A stretch of 64,000 nt of DNA from Nematopogon swammerdamellus (GCA_946902875.1 OX336345.1:14663395-14727394); one strand, 5' to 3'. Shown: positions 11,006-23,192, counted from the stretch's first letter. Made by a program: numbers and translations. Notes: generated from the letters alone by a model not told the origin.

Positions 11006-11329
11006 GTTACTTACTTTCTTTGAGAATGTTTATTGTTTTTATCTGAATCCAGTTCGCCCTCCGCTCCCGGCCTAAGTTACTTAGTTTCTTCTTTTAAAAT
11101 ACAAATTTCACGCGAGCGAATCCGCGGGAAAAAGCTATCGATATTAAAATAAGAAAATTCAATTAAAATAAATCAAATACTTTAGATACCTACCTAACTA
11201 AGTGTAATACTCCACATATTAGCATAACCGGAACTGAATTTTATTTAGCCTACCCTGTGTCTCGTATAGCTAAATGTGCGTGTAGTAATTTTAATCGAAT
11301 TTAGATGATCGGCTTAAATTTTATGGAGA

Positions 11330-11994
11330 AAATTCATACAAACATATTCGCCTCGCCCCGCTGCCCCCCCGCTGAGAGAAGCGCAGCGCTTCTCTCAAGA
11401 CATTCTCATCGTTGTAACTTTTAAACTATTTGTCCAAATTACTTAGTGTAACAGCCAAAGTTTATCTACTTTAAATACCAGAGGCGATAAAAGTATGCAT
11501 TTTGATAAGAATTAATTCAAAACTATAAAATGTGCATTGTAAATACAGTATCCAATTTAAATGTATTTTTGGTTCACTATTTTGGCTATAGTGGCTTCCA
11601 CATAAAAGGTAGATATATGCTCTCGCGGACTTTTTTTTAGAACTATTTTAGAAAAACAACCTCACCATACGCTATCTTCGTGTAACTGTAACGGTTTATT
11701 CAGCGCACGCCGAGATAGATCTCAGAAGGCAGGATTTTTTCCGACTTGACATTTATCGATATTTGGGCAAATTTACACAATGTCTTTATAAATTATAGCC
11801 TTTTTGATGTATAAGCTATAGTACTGTAAAGGCTCATCAAAATCTGTTCAGTAGTTTTTGCGTGAAAGAGGAATATAGTGCGGCTGCTCGGTTCGCTGTT
11901 GAATTTATAGGCCGCGCCTCCCCCGCGCCACCGCATCCGCACCGCCGCGCCGCCGCCAACTGCCGCTCGCTCGGTAAATACCTATGTATAGTAC
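11330..11994. other. Repeat-derived stretch with a GC islet
   Basis: No gene. The part at about 11790-11870 (a TATAGCC..TATAAGCTATAG block, then a CAAAATCTGTTCAGTAGTTT block and GCGTGAAAGAGG) resembles the common lepidopteran 'TTCAGTAGTTTTTGCGTGAAAGAG' transposon tail. A GC-rich islet follows (about 11885-11975: GCCTCCCCCGCGCC and CCGCCGCGCCGCCGCC). Confidence 0.5.
11373..11397. repeat. 25-nt perfect palindrome
   Basis: TGAGAGAAGCGC, one A, then GCGCTTCTCTCA: 12-bp arms with a 1-nt loop, next to a CCCCGCTGCCCCCCC run. The function is unknown. Confidence 0.85.
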
Positions 11995-12315
11995 TAAGGC
12001 GCGCGGATTGAACATATCGGTTTGTATGGGAGCCACATCTTAGCGTAGCCGGAAGTGAATTTTAGTTAGCCTATCCTGTGTCCCGTATAGTAAAATGGGC
12101 TTGTACTAAGTTTCATCAAATTCGGATGATGGCTTTAAGAGTTATGGAGGAACATACATACATACATACATACATACATACATACAGAAAAGATTTCTAA
12201 AAATCGTCAATTTAGCTTTAGTATCATACATAGAGGCTACAAACTCAATATTTCCTAAAACAAAGTAACTTACTCCATGACCACCCCTTACAGATTTATT
12301 ATTAGTATTGATTAA
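11995..12315 (+). repeat. Family L body, copy 2
   Basis: Aligns along most of its length with 41536-41832. Shared blocks are GGCGCGCGG, TCGGTTTGTATG, AGCGTAxCCGGAAxTGAATT, GTGTCCCGTATAGTAAAATG, an ATTCGGATGATxG block, TTATGGAGGAACATACAT, TTTCTAAAAATC and AACAAAGTAACTTA, plus ACAGATTTATTATTAGTATT. A (CATA)n run lies at about 12151-12186 inside the element. This copy lacks the head motif at its left end. The open frame on - at 12142-12369 is repeat translation. Confidence 0.8.
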
Positions 12316-14467
12316 CAAATCAATACCTACCGAAGATCCGTGTTCCTTCTTGAAGGTACTTTTATCCATATGTTATTTTAAAATCAAGAAATTATGACTT
12401 AAGTAAGTCATAACTATTTTCTTCTCCAGTGGTACCTCAGCGTCTTCGGACATCGTAACGGAATCGTTTTCAATTTAAGTTTAAATTAAGACTACACTTT
12501 ACAACTATATCGATTAACTGCAGCGAGAGAACCTCTAACCCTTCGCTACATTAACAGCTTATAGTCTATCTATAGTCTAAAGGCCTTCTCTTTCTAATTC
12601 GTTCGCATCTCTTGTGCTTTCTGAGGTACTTTTGAAAAATCAAAAATATTTAAGAAGGTTTAAACTTACTTGGAAGTTCTTCCTTCACTGTTTTATAAAA
12701 TAATTAGGTATATTTACCAAATATATTATATCAAATTCTTATATAGTGGATGAAGTTGTTTCTCTGTTAACGATAGGCACTAAACTCTACTGATCATTGA
12801 CACCTAACTGTTTTAACAGCTTTGCACTAGCTGGAGCAATATCGGTCGGTACCTTTCAATTCTGCCATTATCTCGCTAACAATAGAGAAAACAAAGATAT
12901 TACCTTCGCTGCGGTCTATAAACTTGTTTGTGAATAAGCAGACGTTGATAAGAGAGCCGTACTTAATGTGGATTTAGTTCAATAGTAATAGTAATAATGA
13001 AGTAAACTAATCCAGACCGACCCAGAAGCATTATATTATAACGTATTTTCGTTGTAATTAAATCTCTTTACAAAGTTAGTGGTGTTTTAGACCAACTACG
13101 TACTACCATTAATATGGATGGATAGGCGCTATCATATACTGCAAATGTTAAGGATAATGAGTCGCCAAATATCAATTTCAACCATGAAATGAAAAGCACT
13201 CCTACGAGATAGATTATTCTAGTGTACTAGAATGAATTTATTCTAGTGTCTACTAATGCCACGTATTCCATGTTTTTTAAGGAATAAATAATGTTGAATT
13301 TGAATATCTCATCTGTGCCCAAAGGATAAGCTAGTGTCCTAGTGTAATAATAATTTCGAACGATCCTTGCAATACTTTCGTAAATAAATGGGATAGAATT
13401 CTGTGTTACTCTCAAAGAATTTTGCTCATACATAACTGCTTGTGCTGAAACGAAACGCATTCGTGACGGACGGAACGAGCTACAGAGTCGACTCGAGAAG
13501 GTTCTTGACCGTGATCGACTGCTGAGATGCAGCCAACATTTACAGCTACGTGTCTGACGTAGGAAGTTCAATAAAATCTTTAATAGACGCGCCTCTTTGT
13601 TTTCCCTGGAGGCCGGCTCATGAGTTGTGGGCAGGATCCGACCATAACTCTGAACACGCGTTAGCATTGTGCGAGATTCATCGCGTGCGCATCGCTGAAC
13701 CTTTCAATGCGTACTTTAATTTAAAGATTTCTAAATTGTAGTATGTATAGATTTTATACCCTGGGAATTTGACACTACACCTTCAGCAGAAGGATTCGCA
13801 CAATGGGTGAAGTGTCATTGATTGAGAGACAGAGTTTCCGACTAGGGTTATATATAATATAAAAAAATGAAGAATTCCAATCTAGACCAATGGTGTGCAT
13901 GTTCGTGATTCTTCATATTCGTTGCATGCAAATAAGCGTCGCCCATGCAAGTATTTATTGAAATGTTAATAACACTCACCTTCGGTTTAAGTAAAAGTGA
14001 CTGTTGGATAAGATGATATTACCAAAGTTCCGACAAAGTTCCACCGCCGAGAATGTTGCCCCTTGGATTTGGAATCGATGTCTACGGTAAAGTACATTTA
14101 CTTGTCCCACTCGGTAGCTTGCAGCGAGCTTTAATGTATGTTGTAAATACATACACCATCGGTAGAGGAAAGCTGTTATATAGTCGCATTTTCATACATT
14201 TTCGTTCAAACGTGCATTCGTACTTTTAGCATAGTTCGTCCATAATTGCAAAATGCTGGGCTGTGCACTTAATTTCTCGTAGAATATTGATACAATCTGA
14301 ACGTGTTTATTTTGTTTGTTTTATTTATTAAATCATTTAATACATTTATAAATATACACGAATATAGCAGTTCGAACTCATCGCTACTTGACTAAGTACT
14401 CGTACTTAATTCCTGAGATGATGAAATCGTATGGCCTATCTAATAATTGATATAATGTGTTCATCAA
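12316..14467. other. Non-coding stretch, nothing recognised
   Basis: AT-rich DNA. Open frames at 13227-13667 (-) and 13550-13741 (+) show no recognisable domain or exon signals. No repeat family member was seen. Confidence 0.45.
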
Positions 14468-15025
14468 ATGTCCGTTCTCGGTTATTTCTTATTTATTTAT
14501 TATCTTTTATTATTATCATGTCTGCAACTAGTTCGACTTCTTCCGTGTCGGTCCGAGACCTGTCTGTGTAGACTCCGAGTCCGGCGGACGTACCCTTTGC
14601 GCCGAGGCGGGCAGACTCCGTTGTCGCCGCGCTCTCTAGGTCAGGCAACGACGACGTCTCTCACTCGTGCTGATAGATCTGCGATGGCGTCAGTCGCTCG
14701 CTCTGATACAGATAGCAGTAATGATGTTTGGGGTTACTTTATTGCAACCTTTGCTGTGGTTTCACAAAGCAGTCCCGATAGAGTTGTTAGAATATTCTTC
14801 CTCGCTCGATTCGCACTTCCCAGTTTGAATTATTCCATTTATGTCAATTTATTCGACAACATGGCTGTTCAAACACCGGCGCTCTTCAATAATGTCATAA
14901 CTGGAATTGCGCGCAATCCCATAAAGGGACAAAAGGTTTTTTGTATGACAATCTATTACCCCGTTGAATCCGCTATCGTCAAATGTCATCGCGTGATGAT
15001 ATCATATTCCAATATTAATATGTAG
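14468..15025 (+). CDS. Unrecognised open frame, 185 codons (doubtful)
   Basis: This is the longest open frame in the window that is not made of tandem repeats. The start codon follows ATCAA. The first 28 residues (MSVLGYFLFIYYLLLLSCLQ..) are hydrophobic, like a signal peptide or membrane anchor. Residues 29-75 are Arg/Ser/Thr-rich and come from a GC-rich islet (about 14530-14700). The remainder is unremarkable. I see no domain, no splice signals that would join it to other exons, and no clear poly-A signal tied to it. It may be chance: a GC-rich islet lowers stop-codon frequency. A decisive test would be RNA-seq coverage or a homologous peptide in another moth. Confidence 0.12.
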   Translation: MSVLGYFLFIYYLLLLSCLQLVRLLPCRSETCLCRLRVRRTYPLRRGGQTPLSPRSLGQATTTSLTRADRSAMASVARSDTDSSNDVWGYFIATFAVVSQSSPDRVVRIFFLARFALPSLNYSIYVNLFDNMAVQTPALFNNVITGIARNPIKGQKVFCMTIYYPVESAIVKCHRVMISYSNINM

Positions 15026-16386
15026 TTAGGCGCCGCATGTGAGCGTGTAGGGAACGTGGTGGTGTCACACACAATGCCTACGGAAGGATACGGGGTGACC
15101 GAGCCGCAGCATCCGCGCCATGTTTTTTTTTACAATTGAAGTGTTCCTGCGCGCTATTCTGCAAGCTGCGGGTAACAATCGAGGGCATGCGTCATGCGGA
15201 CATATCATCACGATCGTCTGTCGGGCTGACCCTCTGCAATACTCTACCTACATGCTTCGATAAGTTTAGGTAGTTATCACAGAAAACTTCAATTACGAGC
15301 AATTTTAAGGCTTATGAGAACGCATTTAGGTTGATATCAACATCTCGGATGAATTTTTGCATATAACACTCGTAATAAATGGGACTTTTTTTAACAACGA
15401 ACGGAACGCGGTCGTAATTGATAGTGCGGTCGAAAGCACGGCGGCGCGGTTCAGTCATATTGCAGAAGTGATCGTTTGCAGTAGGATCGTGCTACTGCGT
15501 CGGCGGCGGCGCCTGCGCCGCCACGGCGCGGTCGGTATGTAGGTAGGTATGTCAGCGAGATCGTCGAGGCTGGAAGCGCGCTGTCTCCAAAGGTTATCGC
15601 CGTGGAATGCTGATAAGATGTTATCGCCGAGACACGTTGTTTTAGAATTATGCATGAGGTAGCGATACCGATTTTCCTTTGTTCCTCGTGACTTCGCGTA
15701 AGGTGCCACAGATAAACAATGATTTTCTACATGTCGTTGCCGCGGCGGCGGCGGCGCCGCCGGTGGGCGAGCAGGTTTATCTATTTTCTGAATCACATCT
15801 TGGTTCTAATCATGTTCTAATTTTTCTAGTTTCATGTTCAAGTTTTTTTCAGCCAATATCCAATTAATAGTGCATTCTTTCCATTCGGTTTGATCCAAAA
15901 TTATTAGAGACTAGCTAGGCGAAAATTTGATTTGATCATCTTATTCATTACTAGTTTAGTTTATCTTTGTTCTTATTTACTCATCAACCTCAACTTCTAC
16001 AAATATTAGGCGTTCTATATATCTCCAAAAAACAACATTTTCTGCATCTTTCACTACACGCCTTTTACCTCCACGCCCCCACTCCGCTGCCATCTCTCCA
16101 GACTCCGGCGGCGCACGCGCACTCGGCGGGCGGAGACCGCGGCGCAGATAGAACGCGATTATCGGCCCACACGCTGCAAGCTAATTATCCAACTAGATGA
16201 GACCCAGTTTCCGAGTAGTGCGGCGGCTCCGCTACCTATACCGTCGCCGCCCGCGCCGCCGGCTAAGCAGACACCGGGAGGAAATTCAAATACAAGCTTC
16301 AAGTTGTTGAAATTTATGTCTGAACAACAGATTTGGTAAAATGGAAACATACATTAGAAATCGTTAAACCGCCTCGTCATCGTCAG
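15026..16386. other. Non-coding stretch with several CpG-rich islets
   Basis: GC-rich islets occur at about 15395-15560 (CGGCGGCGGCGCCTGCGCCG), 15737-15765 (CGCGGCGGCGGCGGCGCCGC) and 16080-16270. They stand out from the AT-rich surroundings. Short open frames here on both strands are favoured by the base composition. A strong pyrimidine tract plus CAG (AGTTTTTTTCAG) ends at about 15852 without a plausible exon behind it. The islets could be enhancers or promoters, or only GCC-repeat expansions. Confidence 0.45.
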
Positions 16387-16419
16387 AGGGAGAGGGAGAG
16401 GGAGAGGGGGGGGGGGGGG
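16387..16419 (+). repeat. (GGGAGA)n plus G14
   Basis: Hexamer GGGAGA units run straight into a run of 14 G (16406-16419). The unit is the same as in the purine tract at 8541-8646. A G-quadruplex is likely on the + strand. Confidence 0.9.
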
Positions 16420-19400
16420 TCGTAAAAAGGAGTGTTATCCAAATTCCATATTACAAATTATAAAGGAAGGTAACATTTTAAGGTACGTTTTCATAAGCCT
16501 GGCCGCCTTGCTCATTAAAAATGTCCACTCCTTCCATGCAGGATGTGAGTGCGCCAAATCACTTCACAATGAATTCTCTCGTCTGTCCCACGACTAAAGC
16601 ACACGGCAATATATTTAAAAGTCTTATAATGATAAGCCGAACAATACTGTTGTATGTTGATGCAAAAACAATAAAGAACTTCCAACGACCAGTAACCTGT
16701 CATTAAGGACGGCGCGGCGTATGGTGTCCACATCGCCTCGTCGTTCACGTACAGTACAGGCTTTATACATTTATACGTATATGTTTGGTGTTCAGTACCA
16801 AACATTTTACAGAGGGAGGGTCTCCTTTTTTTTTTCATTTCATTTTCTTTCCCTCCCATGGTGACACTCGATATTCCGTCTGTCTGTCTTTCAGTATACC
16901 AGCCACATTGTTTTAAGTTCTAAAAGAGGTAGTAAGTAGTAAAGAATTTACGAATATTCGCAATACTTAAATAGTTTTTTGGTTCTCTCTGTATCTGTTA
17001 ATGAGTAAATTCGCCAAAAATCTATTTTGGAGTTTGCAACAAAGTAATGAATGTGACAACGGTCTAAAGATGTACCTTCCACTGTTAGAGCTGCTTGTAC
17101 CTCATTGAGACCACGTTGTAAATCGTCAGCGACGAAAGCTGGTCCGACCGAGTTCGAATCGGATAAACAGTCGCAGAAAACCCACCAATCTTGATAGCCC
17201 TCTGAGTAATTACAATTTGTTCCTCCGCATACATCATGGATGGAGATAATGCGGACAGTTTACTCTTTACACTGATTCATTAAATGATAATGATTATATT
17301 CATTAGGTAATCCGATTTTCGGAGAACGCGGGGAAAGGTCCCTTTTAATTGCGGTCTCTTATCTTATTTTAAAATCGGTTTATTTAGCTTCCGAGGACAA
17401 GGAAACCGCTAACGCACCAAGTAATTTTACTACTATGAAATTAGCTAGGTACACGACCTGAACATTGCATGAGCAAATATGAACAAAGTGCATCGTCGTG
17501 TTGTGTCCCTCCCAGCGGCAAGTTATTTGACGCCTGCTTTAGTCGGTTCAGTGATTTTCCCTGAGTTTAAAATTTTTACATAATACGTCCTAAATATCAT
17601 TATTCTTTGTTCATTATCATTAGTCTTTAGTTCAACTTTCACGCTAAGTCTCGACTGAGCACCTGGACGAGATACGATTTTATTAAAATATTTATTTATT
17701 GAACTTGTCTTAATCCGTTAAGCATTCTATCGTTCTTGGAACTCAAGAGTTTCTCGTTATCTGCAATCTTCATCCTCCTCCAATATTTTAACCCGTTAAT
17801 AAAATATTAAATGCAAAAGTACACCGCGAACCGTACAATAACAATTAAAAGAAATCCGTAATGCAAACTTTATTAAGAGCCTCGTAACGATTGACAATAA
17901 AGCTGATGTGGAATGGTGAAAGCCTCCGTCGTCGTCGGAACGCTGATGACAAGCACCGAATGAAGAAAGCGAGAAACGTGAGGTTGTGTTCGAAAATGTC
18001 AATTCTAACGTGAGACTGGCATGATAAAACTACTCATTTTCAAATCACTGATTGATTGATTAGACATAATTTACTTCAAGATGTATGGTTCAGTGTTCAA
18101 CTAAATTTTGAAGAGAAGGCCTTTTCACTTAGGTCATCCACTAAGGTCATCCATCATCAATCATCGTTGTAGCACGAAATTGGCTTTTCATTTTATCACT
18201 TTTTATGAGAAAACGTTTTTAAGGATATCTCGAGGATGATCGACCATAACATTTCAGAAGGTATTAAAGAAATCATCATAAAAATTTAATTTAAACTAGT
18301 TACAGTAAATTATGGAATTGTCGTAGAGGTTTTTCGAGGTTTGGAAAATATTTTAGAGGAAAATTATTCATCATTTTGACTCCTGAAACTTCCTGATCGT
18401 TTTTCTTAGTCGACCATTCGTATTATGACTGTAGTCGAATTATTTCATAATAACTATGACACCTCGAAGATATTCAAAACACTCACTGACATAGTTTAAG
18501 CCTAGGGATTGTGATGTCTAGTCAGCGCTAGAGTGGCACGTGGAACTTTTCGGAGGCACGGCGCGACGCGATGTCGCGACTTTATCAATATAGTGCGATA
18601 CTCGACAGGCCATCAGCGATATAGCTCCTTATCGACGGTTTATTGCACGCTTCACGATTATCGCCGCCTGGCGCCATTGTCTGAATGAGACATGAGTGTT
18701 TCCCCGAATGTATGTCGTGTGTCGACAACGTTTCCACCAATTTGAAATTTCTGACTTAGCGAGCGAAGCTTTCTTATTAATTCAGCAATGCCTATACATT
18801 GCATCCGTCCACAGGAGCAATTTTATCTTCTCTTGCTATGGCTATAAATTTTGAAATTTCGGATTCCATTTCTTCTGGCTTTGCTCATTACAAAAACTTT
18901 AAACACATGTCGACAGAAATCACGTTCACCAGTACACCGACATGCGGCATCACACGATGTTCTTGTGACTGCATTGCAGCACAGCGGCTCATAGATAAAT
19001 ATTAGTTTTATTTTATTAACTCGGATGCACCCTCCGAACGCATATAATTCCTGTTTACACGTCGAAATACACAGGATAATTTATATCGGCTAGAAATAGA
19101 ACGCATTACGATAGTAAACATACAAGTAATTTGATGTTTTCTTATGCAGTTGATTGATATGCCGACGATATCTGAAAGTGCATTATGCCTTCTTGGCGCC
19201 AGAACGTATCACTTGCGTATCGTCTTCGAGTGGAGACACCATAAATAATACATTCGCGATATCTGTCCGCGTGTGTGTTCTGTCTGAATCGTGATCCATT
19301 TATTCTTATCAGCTGCTGTACTCCGACTCGAAGGCGACAATATAACGATTGCTTAACTCTTTCCTTTTATTACGATTGTTACGATTGGCTCTTAATTGGT

Positions 19401-19799
19401 TCATAATTAAGTTTCGAATCTTCAAAATTCTAATACTAAAATCGTTAATCAAAACGTAACAACTAACTTTTAATACAGTCTCAAGTAGAAGGCTAACAGA
19501 ATAATGTTTTAAGAAGAAAAATATTTTGTAAGAAAGTCCAAATCTAATAATATGTAGGTAGGTATGCACTTATTCCTTGAACACTGAATATGCAATTTTG
19601 ATAACTGACAAACAAAATATGTACTGTTTGTGTACAAACAATTACTCCAATTACACACTGGATGTCATGCTCGAACCTACGTAATAAATATATTTACCCG
19701 CTCAATTTTAAATTGCAGGAGTAATCATGAAAATATGAAACCATTGTTTTCCAGGCTGTCGGTAACGATCGACCGATATTTCACGAATTTAATGTTTTC
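16420..19799. other. Non-coding stretch, nothing recognised
   Basis: No gene or repeat family member. A short direct echo (TAGGTCATCCAC / AAGGTCATCCAT) lies near 18130-18155. TTGTTTTCCAG at about 19743-19753 is a strong acceptor, but only seven bases separate it from the donor-like GGTAACG, so I do not call an exon. Confidence 0.45.
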
Positions 19800-19800
19800 A

Positions 19801-19833
19801 ACGTTTTAATTGTGACTTTTGTTTCAGGTAAGT
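19801..19833 (+). promoter_or_regulatory. Candidate recursive-splice (ratchet) site 2
   Basis: TTGTGACTTTTGTTTCAG is followed directly by GTAAGT, the full consensus donor, with AG at 19826-19827 and GT at 19828-19829. I count 11 pyrimidines in the 15 bases before CAG. Of the junctions in the window, this has the best donor half. A weaker donor-like CAG|GTGTAC follows at 19865-19871 and would bound a 38-nt RS-exon. The spacing from site 1 is 14.7 kb. Same logic and caveats as site 1. Confidence 0.5.
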
Positions 19834-19867
19834 TTGTATTATTCTCTACCGGCCGAAGGGCGCAGGT

Positions 19868-20709
19868 GTACGTGTCTACAAGTATGAGAATTGCTTTATA
19901 ATTCTAATTTATTTCTAACAAGATCCCAATTATTTCAATTTTGTGAACATTTTATTCATTTTTCTAACGGAAGGATAAGATCTCCAGCATAACTAACAAT
20001 TACAAAAAGTTCAACTAAGAATTGTAACAAAAACCAGTATGGCAAGGCTAAGCATAATATGTATTGAAATCCCTCCAAGCGTAGTAGGCTGCGCTGCGCT
20101 GCGCTGGTAGGTAGATCATATACATCCAACCAGACGAGGGCCATTATCATTGATGCAACCTACAAATTTGATATCCGCACTCGGTCAATTTAAGGCTCGT
20201 CATTTGAATGTAAATTACAGCTCCGGCTGCTTTAATGAGGCAGTCGGGCATTTTCTCACCAGAGCGGTATTTAGTCGCTCTACAAAAGCGATGAAAACTT
20301 TTTTAATTTCATGTAATTCTTCGAAAATATTTACGTGTGTGTCTTACTTCGCTCGACTCGCCGAGGAGGTGAAGGAGGGCTATATTAGAGAAGTTCATAT
20401 TAAAACTGTAAATTAATTTTCGAAAAGTTACTGTACTTATTTTTTATGTATTGAAAGGCCGAGCAGGTACGAGTGAAGAAAATAATAATTTACAAAATAT
20501 ATATAGTTATGTATTAAATAAATTGCTGCCTTTCAAGACCTGTTATTAATTTTGCAAAAGTGTATACTTACTCATATGACGAATACATCCAAAATACGTA
20601 GACACACCGCAGTATTTATCCATCTGCTTGAATTTGAAATGTGGACTATCAGTTTTGCTTTATTTATAATATTTACAAATAAATGTGGGTATCTTTCTGT
20701 GCTCTCTTT
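19868..20709. other. Non-coding stretch, nothing recognised
   Basis: AT-rich DNA with a CTGCGCTGCGCTGCGCTGG microsatellite-like run at about 20088-20107. No supported gene. Confidence 0.5.
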
Positions 20710-20945
20710 AAGGTTCCGTATGCGACCCTATTATTAAGCCTACGCCGTCTGTCCATCCGTCTATCCGTTCGTCTGTACTACCCTTAAAGGGCTGTATCTA
20801 TTGAACCGTAATAGGTAGCTGGTTTAAATTTTCACAGAATATGTGTTATTATGGCGGATATACACATAAATAAAAATAAATAAAATTTGAAAATTTAGGG
20901 CGGTCCTCATACAAGAAACGTGTTTGTTTTAAAGATTTCGTTTTT
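20710..20945 (-). repeat. Dispersed repeat family P, copy 1 (reversed)
   Basis: The reverse complement aligns with 43095-43285. Shared blocks are ACAAACACGTTTCTTGTATG, CGCCATAATAACA, ATATTCTGTGAAA, a TATTACGGTTC block, GATACAGCC, GACGGACAGAC-like repeats and GGCGTAGGC. This is the common lepidopteran element whose + end reads AACCGGCCAAG..GTCGGACTCGCG. The end itself is missing or eroded in this copy. Confidence 0.75.
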
Positions 20946-21249
20946 GTTTTTTGCTCTATCGTAAAAACGGTAAATACAAGCGTCAAACTTGGTGTGACAA
21001 TAGAGCAAACTCGAAAGTAAAACAACAAATAATAAAAACCAGCCAATTACCAACCGGGTCCAAGCGATGGGGAGGGGTGGACCTCCCTCTAAAATAAAAC
21101 AAATATAATAAACGTAACCTAGGCACCGCAGGCAGAGGCTAACACCAAACCACCATTTTTGCACACTAACTAGCGATGCAATGGTTCGACCACCGAGAAA
21201 ATTTTCTAGTGTCATTCCAGTATTGGAATTTAATTTGATCAAATCTGAA

Positions 21250-21273
21250 CCCCCCCCCCCCCCCCCCCCCCCC
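21250..21273 (+). repeat. Poly-C tract (24 C)
   Basis: An uninterrupted run of 24 C followed by TTCACCCCTCC. The - strand is a potential G-quadruplex and the + strand a potential i-motif. The length is prone to sequencing error. It makes a Gly run in a - strand open frame that I reject as a gene. Confidence 0.95.
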
Positions 21274-21383
21274 TTCACCCCTCCTCACAGCAAATCATGA
21301 GCACAGTGACAGTAATAAACATATTATTATTTGCAATTTCCTCTTTGTGCACTTTTATTTCGCCTCTTCGACAAGTTGACGCG

Positions 21384-21405
21384 CCCCCCCCCCCCCCCCC
21401 CCCCC
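21384..21405 (+). repeat. Poly-C tract (22 C)
   Basis: A second run on the same strand, 134 bp (start to start) after the first, preceded by GACGCG. Confidence 0.95.
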
Positions 21406-23192
21406 ACTCTATTCTATGAATCTATGATTCTTTGGTGGCTTAGCGGTACAGGCAGGAGAGGCCATCTGAAAGCGCAGGAGTATAAATCAGTCGCCGCCAA
21501 CAACGCATAGGTGGATAATGTAGTAGGTAAACTTAATTTTTACTTTAAGTGCTAATGACACATTACAGCAAAGCTATTACAACGATAAAGAGTGTCGTAA
21601 ATTTCTTGTGTCGCCGAGCCGCGGACAGATTGTAATGTGGAGGCGAAGAGTTACGAGTTACGACGGCATCCCTTAGGTACCTACCGCATGAACGTGCCGT
21701 ATTAACCTGATTTCCAATTCAATTTAAAAGTAACACAATATTCAGAGATTCCAAGTTCCGTTAAAAAAATCCTTCTGGCCCTTTTTACCTGACTGCGCGA
21801 AGCAAAAAGGAGGGCCATGTTTTTCGAGTGTATGTGTGTATGTATGTATGTATGTGTGTATGCCATTGATTTTATAACCCTGGTGTATGCTTTAATTCTT
21901 TGGCACGCCCCGTAGCCTAAACGCTAGGTGGATTGATCTCACTCGCGCGCGAGTGTCAGAGGGTGTAGGTATAAAATGTTTTCAAGAATAAAAAATGGCG
22001 GCCGATATGCACCTAACCCCATCGAGTGAGGTATCATTGTCAAGAGCTCGAAAAATCGATTTTAAAAATACACTACACTTTTTGGAATGTGAAAATGAAT
22101 TAAATAAATCATATTAAGAAAACCCGACTGCAAAAAAAATATATTAAAGAAACTATGATCAATAGAACATGCCTGTAGTCGGGCGTGTAGAAGGATTCGA
22201 ATGGGCCGATAGCCCGGCTGCAACATTTTCTACTGATCTTTCCTTGTATCCAATATTTTTTTTTTTCAATCGGGTTTGAAAGTTTTTGTATTTCATTTTT
22301 TCTTGATATTAATTCTAGGTACAAATTATACAGATCTATACTAACGTTTTCTGTAATGCATGCATACGTACTTCCATGTAAATAACTAGGTATAACGTCA
22401 ATCGTTCTGAGCCCCTGAATTTTAGAAAAAACGACGAAACGACACGATAAAAATATAACAATATAAAACGGCCTTCCGGGGGAATATCATTTCCTAGTTG
22501 CCTACTCACTACTCCTAACGCGTTGTTGCCCTCTGTGCTCCTACGATCCACGGTCCACGGATCGATGATAGCTTTTCCCAAACGACATTTGTCCGCCTTC
22601 AAGCAGGACTGGCGGCGCCTCCTCGGGGGTGAAGATTGGCTGCACTTGAGGCTCCGACCTCGAGCAACATTCCTGATTGTAGTTTTTATTAGACTTATAA
22701 ATTGCCAATTGTTGAGTGAGTTCAGTCAAATGATCACAATTCATAAGAATAGGGCGAAAGAAGACATTTCAAAGACTCGTGTAGGTAATAATAGAGTCCG
22801 AAGGCCGTAAAAAGTGAGTCCGTGTTTCGGTATTGGCATTGGCCGCGGTCGTAAGTAAATATTTCCCTTGGCGGTACTCCGCGTGTCGGTGTTTGCCAGG
22901 AAAGGGATTTCGCTTTTTGTTCCGAACGTTTACTTTGAATGTTTAGTTTTCATTTATTTTATTACTTAACAAATCCAGATTTTTAAGACGCAATTTACTT
23001 CTTTCTTCACTTGCTCTTCTACTGATCTAGAGACGCAAGAAGTTACTCACAATTTTTCACCTGATAGATTTTCTCTGTGTAGTAAATACACATGCACAAG
23101 TTTTAAGGATAATTCAAGAAACTTCCTGTTTTTATTATGGAATTCATAACATAACGTTAAGACCATACAAACATAACATAACAATGTTTTAT
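21406..23192. other. Non-coding stretch with repeat remnants
   Basis: GGCCCTTTTTACC..AAAAAGGAGGGCC (about 21778-21817) is a stem-loop around TGACTGCGCGAAGC. It is followed by a (GTAT)n run at about 21831-21865 and, further on, AAAACCCGACTGCAAAAAA (about 22119-22137). These are words from common lepidopteran repeats, but no second copy exists here to set bounds. Overlapping open frames on both strands at 22336-22810 sit in a GC-richer patch; none shows a domain. Confidence 0.4.

Larger units (their letters stand above)
8746..11328. repeat. 2.6-kb imperfect palindrome
   Basis: CTCCATAAAATTTAAGCCGA at 8746 mirrors the end at 11328. CATACTAAAGGCG at 9069 mirrors CGCCTTTAGTATG ending at 11006. 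Both pairs are centred near 10037. The unique parts of the arms (about 8746-9060 and 11010-11328) carry, from outside in, the family L body (AACCGGAACTGAATTT..CCTGTGTC), a TAxxTAGGTATCTAAAGTATTT block, the variant head motif (AGCTTTTTCCCGCGGATTCG) and a GGCCGGxxxCGGAGGG block. The centre is filled by arrays of a 67/68-bp unit whose orientation switches. The arms are clearly diverged, so this is not an assembly snap-back. Confidence 0.85.

Noticed and set aside
15841..15900. Exon after the strong acceptor TTTTTTTCAG at 15852
   Set aside because: No donor or continuous frame of useful length follows.
20907..21278. 123-codon frame with a poly-Gly start on the - strand
   Set aside because: The start lies in the C24 run, and most of the rest overlaps reversed repeat family P; no domain.
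22336..22810. Three overlapping open frames on both strands
   Set aside because: A composition effect in a GC-richer patch; none carries a recognisable domain.
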